From Flavobacteriales bacterium UBA2306 (GTDB lineage Bacteria; Bacteroidota; Bacteroidia; Flavobacteriales; Weeksellaceae), in the NCBI GenBank assembly GCA_002345565.1, contig DDVS01000001.1, forward strand, positions 242,712 to 306,711: a stretch of 64,000 nt of DNA, written 5' to 3'. The translations under genes and the position numbers were made by a program. The notes under the pieces are model-generated. The model made no database searches, was not told the origin of the DNA, and saw nothing but the letters and a program-made list of their open reading frames with translations. Shown here piece by piece: positions 14,876 through 22,743 of this stretch. How positions within the stretch are numbered: the first letter of the stretch is position 1; each line of letters begins with the position of its first letter.

Positions 14876-16219
14876 CTATTTCTCATAAACCAAATATCCA
14901 TAAGCTGGTAAACTCACATCAGAGCCTTTTATTAATTCAACTTTGTTATTTGTAAAAATGTTCTTATAGCCTCCAACGGAATTATCATCTTCTAATTTAA
15001 AATTAACCGGATCTTTTGAGGTATTAATTAAAACCAAAACTTCACGTTCTCCATTTTTTCTAAGATAAGCCAAGATTTTATCATTCGAAGTGGTGTTAAT
15101 CCAAAAAGTTGTAACCGCTGGGTCACCACCTCTTAAAGCTGGATTTTCGGATTTCAAAGCAAATAAAGTTTTGTAGAAATCTTCCAATTCATACTTTCCG
15201 TTCCAAGGGATTGGGTCTTTTTCAAAGAATTCCAGACGCTTGGCTTTCATTGGTAATTCCTGACCGTTGTAGAGTAGAGGAACACCATTCCAAGTTGCTG
15301 AGAAAACTGCTAAAGCGGGTGCAAAATCTCCATATTTTTCATATTCGGTTCCGTTCCAAGAGTTTTCGTCGTGATTGCTTGTAAACCAAGCTCTCATAGA
15401 ATTATCTCCAATTTTTGAATATTGTTCCAAGAGGTTTTTCAAGTCAGAAAGTGGAAGGTTTTTCTTATAAAAATCTTCAGAAAGATGCATCCATTTCCAG
15501 CTGTAACTCGCATCGAAAACTTTTCCGTAATCCGGATTTTCCAATTCATCAAACTCTCCTAAAAAGAAAAGAGGTTTTAATTTTTCGACTTCCGGTCTTG
15601 CTTGTTGCCAGAAATCAACTTCTACCCAGCTTGCTAAGTCACAACGGAATCCATCAATATTAGTTTCTTTTACCCAATATTTCATGGCGTCAATCATTGC
15701 CAGACGCATTTCTTTATTAGAATAATCGAGTTCGATGATGTCATCCATTCCGCTGGCTTTGTGGAAACTTCCGTCGGCATCTTTCAAGTACCATTCCGGA
15801 TGTGTTTTTGTCCAAACATGATCCCAGCCTGTGTGATTGGCAACCCAATCGATGATTACTTTGAATCCCATTCTATGAGCTTCATTTACCAAATGTTTGA
15901 AGTTTTCCAAAGTTCCAAATTCTGGATTGATGCTTGTATAATCATACGCTGCATATTGGCTTCCCAAACTTCCTTTTTTGTTAAGTTGTGCAATTGGGGT
16001 GATTGGCATAAACCAAAGGGTTTCCACGCCCATTTTCTTCAGTCTCGGAAGTTCTTTTTCGAAAGCTGCAAAAGTTCCTTCTTGCGTGTACTGTCTTACG
16101 TTAACTTCATAGATATTCGTGGTGCGTTTCCATTCTTGTGGTAGTTCCATTGTTTGATTCTGGGTTTTACAGGATAATAATAAAGCGGCGATTGCCGGAA
16201 GAAGAATCAGCTTTTTCAT
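14876..16219 (-). CDS. GH13 alpha-amylase family lipoprotein
   Basis: The 447-residue product begins with a lipoprotein signal (LLPAIAALLLSC), so it should be lipid-anchored in the envelope. The (beta/alpha)8 barrel shows the GH13 motifs in order: VIIDWVANHTG, DGFRCDLASWV (nucleophile Asp), FFLGEFDE (acid/base Glu) and FTSNHDENSW (third carboxylate). A C-terminal beta domain follows. It should cut or transfer alpha-glucans or short alpha-glucosides; without SusC/SusD neighbours the substrate is open. It is convergent with the reductase gene. Confidence 0.92.
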   Translation of the reverse strand: MKKLILLPAIAALLLSCKTQNQTMELPQEWKRTTNIYEVNVRQYTQEGTFAAFEKELPRLKKMGVETLWFMPITPIAQLNKKGSLGSQYAAYDYTSINPEFGTLENFKHLVNEAHRMGFKVIIDWVANHTGWDHVWTKTHPEWYLKDADGSFHKASGMDDIIELDYSNKEMRLAMIDAMKYWVKETNIDGFRCDLASWVEVDFWQQARPEVEKLKPLFFLGEFDELENPDYGKVFDASYSWKWMHLSEDFYKKNLPLSDLKNLLEQYSKIGDNSMRAWFTSNHDENSWNGTEYEKYGDFAPALAVFSATWNGVPLLYNGQELPMKAKRLEFFEKDPIPWNGKYELEDFYKTLFALKSENPALRGGDPAVTTFWINTTSNDKILAYLRKNGEREVLVLINTSKDPVNFKLEDDNSVGGYKNIFTNNKVELIKGSDVSLPAYGYLVYEK

Positions 16220-16261
16220 TGCTAAAATTTAAAGTCTATGTTGTAAATGTAATAAAAATAA

Positions 16262-16284
16262 AAAAGCCCGAAAAACTCGGGCTT
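16262..16284 (-). terminator. Terminator after the PRiA4-ORF3 gene
   Basis: On the minus strand AAGCCCGA, a five-base loop and TCGGGCTT are followed by a T-rich run. It lies just after the stop at 16308 and separates this gene from the GH13 gene downstream. Confidence 0.8.
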
Positions 16285-16307
16285 GTTAATATTTTTATAA
16301 AACGGGA

Positions 16308-16889
16308 TTATTCTTCGTCGTCCTCTTCGAAAACGTCATTGTATCCTGTTTCTTCTTCATCATCGTTATAATCATCATCTTCATCTTCAAAATTTCCTTC
16401 ATTAAATTCTGCATCGAAATCGCCAAAATCATCATCCATAAATAAAGCAGATTTTTTTGATTTTCCATTGTCATTTCCATTTTTGCTTGGCGCTTTTAAA
16501 GGAACGTTTCCGAATCTGTAAACGGTAATAGGGTAATTAACCGCTGGTTTTTCATCAATGATTTCAAGAAGTTCGCAGAAAAATTCCCATAGATCTATAA
16601 AACCATATTGAAATCTCATTTTGCTACCAACAGTAGGAAAACCTTCTAGCAGGTAGATGTCGGACATAATTTCGCCATCTCCTTCATCACTCATATCTTC
16701 TAAAGGAATCGCATTTCCCTCGTTCCACTCATCATCGGAGAAATAAAAAGAGGACAACTCATCTCCAGGTAAGCTGAACGCACTTTTGATTCCCAAATGC
16801 AGATTCCAAAGCGTTTGTTTGTCTTTGATTTCGATGTCTCGGAAGATTGTTTCTTTGGCGTCTAGAATTACTCTTATCTTGTAAACCAT
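16308..16889 (-). CDS. PRiA4-ORF3 / IS1096 TnpR-like protein with acidic tail
   Basis: The first 130 or so residues match the plasmid pRiA4b ORF-3 family: VYKIRVILDAKETIFRDIEI, an LWNLHLGIKSAF helix, FYFSDDEWNEG and KMRFQYGFIDLWEF. That family is often carried by plasmids and transposons, but in flavobacteria a single chromosomal copy is common, and its function is unknown. The last 50 residues are almost entirely Asp, Glu and Gly (FEDEDDDYNDDEEE), a disordered acidic tail. Length is 193. No mobile-element ends are visible near it, so I treat it as a resident gene. Confidence 0.82.
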   Translation of the reverse strand: MVYKIRVILDAKETIFRDIEIKDKQTLWNLHLGIKSAFSLPGDELSSFYFSDDEWNEGNAIPLEDMSDEGDGEIMSDIYLLEGFPTVGSKMRFQYGFIDLWEFFCELLEIIDEKPAVNYPITVYRFGNVPLKAPSKNGNDNGKSKKSALFMDDDFGDFDAEFNEGNFEDEDDDYNDDEEETGYNDVFEEDDEE

Positions 16890-17013
16890 TGTTGTTTTTA
16901 CTTTAACTTTATTACCTTGATTAATTGTTGCAAAGATAAAACAAATGAAATTTCGGAAAAGTTACTTTGAAATTTTTTTTAAAAAAAGATTTTTATAAAT
17001 TCCGCACTTTCTG

Positions 17014-18099
17014 CTATTCTAGAAAATTAACTTTAGCACGTTTTAATCGTTCCAAGGATGATTTTTCTAATTTGAATTTGAATTTGGTACCAGAGAGATA
17101 CGCACTTTCTACGGTAATCGGTTGTTTGTGGGCTTCCAGAATATGTTTTACAATGGCAAGTCCTAAACCAGAGCCTCCGTCTTTTCTGTTTCTGCTGGAT
17201 TCTACGCGGTAAAATCGTTCAAAAATCCTGGGTAGATTTTCTGCTTTTATTCCCATTCCATTATCTTCTACAGAAATGTGGATACTTTTGGTGCCTTCTC
17301 TGGTCGATACAATAATCTGGGCTTCTTCCCGGTTGGCATATTTAACAGCGTTGGACACAAGGTTGATTAATACTTGAGAAATTCTCTGTTTATCGGCAAA
17401 AACAAATAATTGTGATTGTGTGGTTTGCAGTTGCATAGTCATAGATTGGCGTTCTGCTTCCATCTCCAAAAGGTCAAAAATTTCCTGGATAAGATGGTTG
17501 ATATCAAATGTGGAGTATTTTAGTTCTATTTGTCCTGCTTCAAAACGGTTAATCATATCCAGATCTTTCACGATATTCAGAAGACGTTCTACAGAACTGT
17601 CAATTCTTTGCAGATATTTGTCACGGATATTGAGATCATCTACACCGCCATCCCGAAGTGTTTCTATGTAACCCTGTATAGAAAAAAGAGGTGTTTTTAG
17701 CTCATGAGAAACATTGCCAATATATTCTTTTCTGTAGTTTTCCATTTCTTTCATCATATCAATCTCCGCATTTTTCTGGTTCATTTCGTGCATTTTCTCG
17801 CCTAGTTCTTTGAAGCCAAGATCGGTGTCATAATCATGGATAATGTCTTCCGGAAGGATGTTGGTTATTCTCCGGATTTGATTTTTACTATAATATTTGA
17901 ATAAAAACTCTAGAACAAAATAGTTGAGAATGAAAAGAAACCACAAGGTAAAAATGACAAAGTAGTTGAAGTCTCTGGTTTTGAAATAGGCATCATTGGT
18001 ATAAAACTCGAAACTGAAGATAACGACGCCAATAACAGCCACCAATAACAATGATGCTGCAACAGATAACCAATTGATTTTTAATGAATTTCTTATCAT
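17014..18099 (-). CDS. PhoR-type sensor histidine kinase
   Basis: This 361-residue inner-membrane kinase has two transmembrane segments (about residues 11-32 and 46-68) with almost no periplasmic part. A HAMP-like linker follows, then HisKA with the phospho-acceptor His in NVSHELKTPLFS (about residue 132) and a complete ATPase domain (LVSNAVKYANR, DNGMGI, FERFYRV, GSGLGLAIVKHI). The small outside loop suggests that it senses the membrane or a partner protein. The cognate regulator lies directly upstream, with an apparent terminator between the two genes. Confidence 0.94.
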   Translation of the reverse strand: MIRNSLKINWLSVAASLLLVAVIGVVIFSFEFYTNDAYFKTRDFNYFVIFTLWFLFILNYFVLEFLFKYYSKNQIRRITNILPEDIIHDYDTDLGFKELGEKMHEMNQKNAEIDMMKEMENYRKEYIGNVSHELKTPLFSIQGYIETLRDGGVDDLNIRDKYLQRIDSSVERLLNIVKDLDMINRFEAGQIELKYSTFDINHLIQEIFDLLEMEAERQSMTMQLQTTQSQLFVFADKQRISQVLINLVSNAVKYANREEAQIIVSTREGTKSIHISVEDNGMGIKAENLPRIFERFYRVESSRNRKDGGSGLGLAIVKHILEAHKQPITVESAYLSGTKFKFKLEKSSLERLKRAKVNFLE

Positions 18100-18111
18100 C
18101 GTGTCAAAAAA

Positions 18112-18135
18112 AAGATTTTCTTTTTAGAAAATCTT
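18112..18135 (-). terminator. Hairpin with T run between response regulator and kinase genes
   Basis: On the minus strand AAGATTTTC, a short loop and GAAAATCTT are followed by nine T residues. The T run ends a few bases before the kinase start codon. It overlaps the stop of the regulator gene and could act as a partial terminator that lowers kinase expression. Confidence 0.65.
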
Positions 18136-18811
18136 AAACTACTAATTTATAACCAATTCCTTTGAGCGTCTGGATGGTGTTGATGCCCAGTTTTTCCCGC
18201 AGTCTTCTGATGTGTACATCGATGGTTCTTTCTCCTACAATCACATCATTGCCCCATACTTTTTCCAGAATTTCTTCTCTTTTGAAGACCTTTTCCGTAT
18301 TAGAGGCTAAAAGATACAGCAAATCAAATTCTTTTTTCGGAAGAAGAAACTCTTCTTTGCCTTTGGAAACTTTGAAATTATCTTTATCTATAATCAAATC
18401 TCCAATCTCTATATAATTGGCATTTTCCTGAGATTGTGCCCCCAATTGCAATAATGCAGCCACTTTGGAAATCAAAACTTTTGGTTTGATCAATTTTACA
18501 ATATAATCATTAGCGCCGGCTTGGTACCCTGCCAACTGAGAAAATTCTTCACTTCTTGCAGATAAGAAAACGATTAAAGTCTTCTGCAATTCTTTAATTT
18601 TACGAAGATCCTGACATGTTTCTATACCATCTTTTTCCGGCATCATTACATCTAGTAAAATAAGATCCGGCAAAATTTCTTTTGCTTTTTCAATGCCTTC
18701 ATTACCATTTCCGGCTGTAAATACCTGATAACCTTCTTTTTCCAAATTGTAGGAGAGGATTTCTAAAATATCCTGCTCATCATCAATTAAAAGGATTTTT
18801 TTACGATTCAT
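18134..18811 (-). CDS. OmpR/PhoB-type response regulator
   Basis: The 225-residue protein has a receiver domain (acidic pocket DDE at 10-12, phospho-acceptor Asp54 in LILLDVMMPEKDG, Lys106) and an OmpR winged helix (EKVWGNDVIVGERTIDVHIRRLREKLG). It should be phosphorylated by the kinase encoded next. Lys106 is followed by Leu where nearly all receivers have Pro (DYIVKLIKP instead of a VKP sequence), which could alter the active-site loop. Everything else is normal for a functional PhoB-like regulator. Confidence 0.94.
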   Translation of the reverse strand: MNRKKILLIDDEQDILEILSYNLEKEGYQVFTAGNGNEGIEKAKEILPDLILLDVMMPEKDGIETCQDLRKIKELQKTLIVFLSARSEEFSQLAGYQAGANDYIVKLIKPKVLISKVAALLQLGAQSQENANYIEIGDLIIDKDNFKVSKGKEEFLLPKKEFDLLYLLASNTEKVFKREEILEKVWGNDVIVGERTIDVHIRRLREKLGINTIQTLKGIGYKLVV

Positions 18812-18991
18812 TTCGATTTATTAATTATCCCAAAATTAAAAAAAAATGAACGCTATCGCACTAATTCTTTAAAGTTTACACAAATTTAACATTTAAGAAA
18901 TAATAATTTTAAGTTTTGAAACCATTTTCAGCAAGAATAATTCTCAATCCTCATTACTTGGCATTCGTTTTATTTTCTGAGGAAATTACGT

Positions 18992-18999
18992 TAAATTTG
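18992..18999 (+). promoter_or_regulatory. -7 promoter element of glnS
   Basis: TAAATTTG is a full match to the consensus, 20 bases before the glnS ATG. A correctly spaced -33 TTG was not found. Confidence 0.5.
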
Positions 19000-19018
19000 C
19001 ACCTCACGTTTCAGAATT

Positions 19019-20692
19019 ATGGAAGAAGAAGAAAAAAAATCACTCAATTTTATAGAGCAAATTATAGAAGACGATTTGGAAAACGGGCTGAGTTCTGATC
19101 AACTCAGATTCAGATTTCCGCCGGAGCCCAACGGATACCTTCACATTGGTCATACAAAAGCAATCTGTATCAACTTTGGATTAGGACAGCGGTATAACGC
19201 ACCTGTTAATTTAAGATTTGACGATACCAATCCCGAGAAAGAAGAGCAGGAATTTGTAGATTCTATCAAGAAAGATGTAGAATGGTTAGGTTTTAAATGG
19301 GATAGAGAATGCTATGCCTCAGACTATTTTCAACAATTGTATGACTGGGCTGTAGAATTGATTAAACAAGGAAAAGCTTACGTAGACGAGCAGTCTTCCG
19401 AAGAAATTACGGCGCAGAGAAAAAATCCTTTTGAACCGGGAATTGATTCGCCATTCCGTAACCGCCCTGTGGAAGAAAGTCTGGAACTTTTTGAGAAAAT
19501 GAAGAATGGAGCATTTGAAGAAGGTTCTATGAGTTTGCGTGCAAAAATTGATATGGCCTCTCCTAATATGAATATGCGCGATCCTGTGATGTACAGAATC
19601 CTGAAACGTCCGCATCACAGAACCGGAGATGCCTGGAAAATCTATCCAATGTACGATTGGGCTCATGGAGAAAGTGATTATCTGGAGCAAATTTCGCACT
19701 CGCTTTGTTCTTTGGAGTTTGAAAATCACAGACCATTGTATGAATGGTATCTGAATCAAGTCTATGACAACAGAAAAGTAGCTCCTAAACAAAGAGAATT
19801 CGCCAGGATGAATGTATCCTATATGGTGACTTCCAAGAGAAAGCTTCAAAGATTGGTTGCAGAAGGCGTTACAACCGGCTGGGACGATCCAAGAATGCCA
19901 ACGATTTCCGGACTTAGAAGAAAAGGTTACACACCGGGTTCTATTAAAAACTTTATTGAAAGAGTAGGTGTTGCGAAAAGAGAAAACCTGATTGACATTC
20001 AATTATTGGAATTTTTTGTGAGAGAAGATCTTAACAAAATAGCAACCAGAGTTATGGCAGTTGTGAATCCTGTTAAACTCATTATCGAAAATTATCCTGA
20101 GGATAAAGAAGAATGGCTGGAGACAGAAAACAATCCTGAAGACGACAATGCTGGCACAAGAGAAGTTCCTTTCTCAAGAGAAATATACATTGAAAGAGAA
20201 GATTTTAAAGAAGAAGCAGATAAGAAGTTTTTCCGATTGAAGTTGGGTGGAGAAGTGCGTTTAAAAGCTGGTTATATTATTAAAGCAGAAAGAGTTGAAA
20301 AAGATGCTGATGGCGAAATCACAACTATTTATGCCACTTATGATGAAGATTCTAAATCTGGAAGCGGAACTGAGGCAAGTCTAAGAAAAGTGAAGGGAAC
20401 TTTGCATTGGGTTTCTGCAAAACACGCTTTGCCAATTGAAATCAGAACTTATGAAAGACTATTTACTACAGAACAACCGGATGCTGAGAAAGAAGTTGAT
20501 TTTATGGAATTTGTAAATCCGCAATCTTTCCACATATCTTACGGTTTTGCCGAGCCAAGTCTGAAAGAAGCGACTCTTGAAGATCATTTCCAGTTCCAGA
20601 GAATTGGGTATTATAAAAAGGACAAAGATTCTTCTGACGAGACTTTGGTATTCAACAGAACAGTTACACTAAAAGATGGTTATAAACCATAA
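19019..20692 (+). CDS. glnS: Glutaminyl-tRNA synthetase
   Basis: GlnRS charges tRNA-Gln directly in the cytosol. The 557-residue protein starts with a short acidic tail. It then shows the class I signature in FPPEPNGYLHIGHTKAI, the KMSKS-equivalent loop VTSKRKLQRLV near residue 267, and the two C-terminal beta-barrel anticodon-binding domains. Length is normal. An overlapping longer frame from 18916 is in another register and is not coding. It ends with a strong terminator. Confidence 0.97.
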   Translation: MEEEEKKSLNFIEQIIEDDLENGLSSDQLRFRFPPEPNGYLHIGHTKAICINFGLGQRYNAPVNLRFDDTNPEKEEQEFVDSIKKDVEWLGFKWDRECYASDYFQQLYDWAVELIKQGKAYVDEQSSEEITAQRKNPFEPGIDSPFRNRPVEESLELFEKMKNGAFEEGSMSLRAKIDMASPNMNMRDPVMYRILKRPHHRTGDAWKIYPMYDWAHGESDYLEQISHSLCSLEFENHRPLYEWYLNQVYDNRKVAPKQREFARMNVSYMVTSKRKLQRLVAEGVTTGWDDPRMPTISGLRRKGYTPGSIKNFIERVGVAKRENLIDIQLLEFFVREDLNKIATRVMAVVNPVKLIIENYPEDKEEWLETENNPEDDNAGTREVPFSREIYIEREDFKEEADKKFFRLKLGGEVRLKAGYIIKAERVEKDADGEITTIYATYDEDSKSGSGTEASLRKVKGTLHWVSAKHALPIEIRTYERLFTTEQPDAEKEVDFMEFVNPQSFHISYGFAEPSLKEATLEDHFQFQRIGYYKKDKDSSDETLVFNRTVTLKDGYKP

Positions 20693-20703
20693 AAAATAGC
20701 AAG

Positions 20704-20736
20704 AAAATCCATTTCAAATTCTGAAATGGATTTTTC
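20704..20736 (+). terminator. Intrinsic terminator after glnS
   Basis: AAAATCCATTTCA and TGAAATGGATTTT form a 13-base stem with a five-base loop, followed by a T-rich run. Confidence 0.85.
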
Positions 20737-20740
20737 TTTT

Positions 20741-21046
20741 TTAGTTCACTTTTTTCTCAATTCGTTTTTCTGGAATCAGCCATAAAAAAGCTACAATAGC
20801 ATACAAAATTATGCTCAAAATAGGTAAAAAGAAAGATAAACCAATTCCTAAAATATAGAAAACAATAGATAAAATTTCTTTGGTGATATTTTTCATTGCA
20901 GAGGCTAATTTGGAATCTTTACCTTCAGAATTTATCAAGATTTTTTCTAATATGTTAAAGCTAAAGGCACAGAAAAAGAGATTAAGCCTGGTGATAATGA
21001 TAGCTAAAACTCCGTCACTAAAGGCTTTTAAACGCCCTGTAGTCTT
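20741..21046 (-). pseudogene. Internally deleted TMEM175-like potassium channel gene
   Basis: A single open frame on the minus strand begins without a start codon. Its first part reads KTTGRLKAFSDGVLAIIIT, which is the N-terminal first helix of bacterial TMEM175 (DUF1211) channels with the conserved Phe-Ser-Asp filter-region motif. After about 30 residues it jumps to the family's C-terminal part (SIVFYILGIGLSFFLPILS and FLWLIPEKRIEKK). The middle of the roughly 200-residue protein is missing. An ATG inside (20938) could still give a 65-residue peptide, but this looks like decay. The frame begins inside the end of the flavoprotein gene. Confidence 0.7.
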
Positions 21047-21573
21047 TAGAGAACATTTTTAAAATTTTCTATTTTGGAATTAATCTCACTCAATAATTCT
21101 GGATTCAGAATGCCTTTTTCCACATCAAAATTGTCACAAAACTTAGGAAGAGAAAAAGTCTCTTTAATAGCTGCTCCAAACTGAGGAAAGAATTTTGATG
21201 CTTCTGCCATTACATTTCCACCACCAAAACCTCCCGGCGAGGTGGTCATCAAAAACATAGGTTTATCTTGAAAAACCTTTACATTGATTCTGGAAGCCCA
21301 ATCAAAAATATTCTTGAAAGCAACGCTATAGGAACGGTTGTTTTCTGCTAAAGAACAAATGATAGCATCGCATTCTTCTATATTTTTTAAGAATTGGTAG
21401 GCCTCTTCCGGGAATCCTTTTTTCTCGATGTCCACAGAAAATAAAGGCATCTGATAATCATTGAGGTTAATAAGGTTAATCTCTTCATCCGGAAAACTGT
21501 TAAGAACAAATTTCACCAATTGTTTGTTGATAGAAGTGGAAGAGTTGCTGCCTGCAAATGCAAATATTTTCAT
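21046..21573 (-). CDS. NADPH-dependent FMN reductase family flavoprotein
   Basis: The start at 21573 gives a 175-residue protein that begins directly with the flavodoxin-like strand and FMN phosphate loop KIFAFAGSNSSTSINKQL; a longer frame would overlap the upstream gene. The LINLNDYQMPLFS and TSPGGFGGGNVMAEA motifs agree with the NADPH-dependent FMN reductase / azoreductase-like family. It should reduce quinones, azo compounds or flavins in the cytosol. It follows the GNAT gene by 25 bases and is probably in the same operon. Its end overlaps the decayed TMEM175 gene. Confidence 0.88.
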   Translation of the reverse strand: MKIFAFAGSNSSTSINKQLVKFVLNSFPDEEINLINLNDYQMPLFSVDIEKKGFPEEAYQFLKNIEECDAIICSLAENNRSYSVAFKNIFDWASRINVKVFQDKPMFLMTTSPGGFGGGNVMAEASKFFPQFGAAIKETFSLPKFCDNFDVEKGILNPELLSEINSKIENFKNVL

Positions 21574-21598
21574 AATAGGATTGGGTTTTTGTGATGTT

Positions 21599-21916
21599 TT
21601 ATAATTGATGGTAACCATTGAATTTTTCATCTACAATGGTTTTCCATTCGGGATTCTTTTTGATGTATGCAAAAATATAAGGACAAAATGGCAAAACTTT
21701 TTTTCCGGTTTTTTTGATGTATTCCAATGTTTTTTCTACTACTGCAGCGGCGGCTCCTGTGCCTTTTAATTGCGGATCTGCTTCTGTGTGCACTAGTGCT
21801 ATCTGATGATCTGCTTCTTCATAATTTATAAAAGCATAATGCTTATCAACTTCTATTTCAAAGCGTTTTTCAGCTTCGTTTTTGGATAGCGGAATAGTTT
21901 CAAATTCTGGTTTCAT
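21599..21916 (-). CDS. YjdJ-type GNAT N-acetyltransferase
   Basis: This 105-residue protein matches the short GNAT family with the acetyl-CoA binding strand and loop DPQLKGTGAAAAVVEKTLEY and the ending KVLPFCPYIFAYIKKNPEW, typical of YjdJ/GTL3B-like proteins. Such proteins may acetylate small molecules or protein amines in the cytosol; the substrate is unknown. It lies upstream of the flavoprotein in the same direction with a short gap. Confidence 0.85.
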   Translation of the reverse strand: MKPEFETIPLSKNEAEKRFEIEVDKHYAFINYEEADHQIALVHTEADPQLKGTGAAAAVVEKTLEYIKKTGKKVLPFCPYIFAYIKKNPEWKTIVDEKFNGYHQL

Positions 21917-22015
21917 AAGTATTTTGTTTTAAGATGTTTTTCAAAATTAAATAAATCAAAACCTTTGTCCATTGATTTAAGATAATTTTTGGGATGTAAA
22001 AATCTGTCAAAAAAA

Positions 22016-22042
22016 AGCCAAATCTATTATTTGAGATTTGGT
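22016..22042 (-). terminator. Terminator after the SixA-like gene
   Basis: On the minus strand CCAAATCT, an eight-base loop and AGATTTGG are followed by C and eight T residues, 13 bases after the stop at 22055. Confidence 0.75.
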
Positions 22043-22054
22043 GATGTTAAAATT

Positions 22055-22537
22055 TTAATTTTTAAAATTCTTTGGAGAATAAAAAAATAAAAACCGTTTT
22101 TTTGCCATTTCAAAATTGCTCCAATCTTCGCAGTCTATTTCATAGCCAACCACGCCGCAAGTTGGAAGATTCACAATCTCGTTAGAGAGCGAGTTGGCAA
22201 AATTGGAAATTCCGTTATTGTGGGAAAATAGCGCCAAAGTATTGATTTTATCCTCTGTGTTAAGAATTACAGATAAGAAATTTTCTTCAGATGGTCTGTA
22301 TAATTCATCTTTAATGGAGAACTGTTTATTGAAAATTTCAGAAAATAATTCGCAGGTTTCTTTTGCACGTATAGCAGGGCTGGTAATGAAATGTTCAATA
22401 TCGATATTATTAAATTTAAGAAATTCTGCCATTTTACCAGCGTTGGTTCTGCCTGTTTCTGTTAATGGTCTGTCAAAATCCTCCATATCTTCTGGCCAGT
22501 CGCTTTTGGCATGTCTTACAAGTAGAAGTGTTTTCAT
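22055..22537 (-). CDS. sixA: SixA-family phosphohistidine phosphatase
   Basis: The 160-residue protein belongs to the histidine phosphatase superfamily, with the catalytic RHAKSDW motif at residues 8-14, a second Arg in SPAIRAKET and a His in LFSHNNGISNF. SixA removes phosphate from phosphohistidine of Hpt domains or phosphotransfer proteins in the cytosol. In flavobacteria, which lack an ArcB-type relay, the target is uncertain. The gene is alone, with its own terminator. Confidence 0.88.
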   Translation of the reverse strand: MKTLLLVRHAKSDWPEDMEDFDRPLTETGRTNAGKMAEFLKFNNIDIEHFITSPAIRAKETCELFSEIFNKQFSIKDELYRPSEENFLSVILNTEDKINTLALFSHNNGISNFANSLSNEIVNLPTCGVVGYEIDCEDWSNFEMAKKRFLFFYSPKNFKN

Positions 22538-22709
22538 TCTGATTTGTTAATAATTAATTAAAATTAGTAAAAAATGATTACACGTGGTAAAAAAAAATAA
22601 TTATTATCAAAAAAACTCTTCTGTTTTTATGATTTAAGGTTATAAATAATTATGAGATACTTTAGAAGCGTTCTTTTTTGTAGAAAAAAGCTGTTAAATA
22701 CTAACAATT

Positions 22710-22722
22710 GCGTAAATTACGC
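22710..22722. promoter_or_regulatory. Palindrome upstream of the M16 peptidase gene
   Basis: GCGTAAATTACGC is a 13-base palindrome around one central base, 21 bases before the ATG at 22744. It could be an operator. No regulator is linked to it. Confidence 0.3.
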
Positions 22723-22743
22723 CATAAAAAAATAAAATTTTAT

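Noticed and set aside
16308..16889. PRiA4-ORF3 gene as part of a transposon
   Set aside because: No inverted ends, transposase or composition shift are visible, and the gene has a terminator of its own, so it looks resident.
18916..19098. Reading frame overlapping the glnS start
   Set aside because: It is out of register with the clear GlnRS frame and contains the promoter -7 element, so it is not coding.
21574..21630. Longer N-terminus of the flavoprotein
   Set aside because: It overlaps the GNAT gene and precedes the natural beginning of the flavodoxin-like fold; the ATG at 21573 is better.
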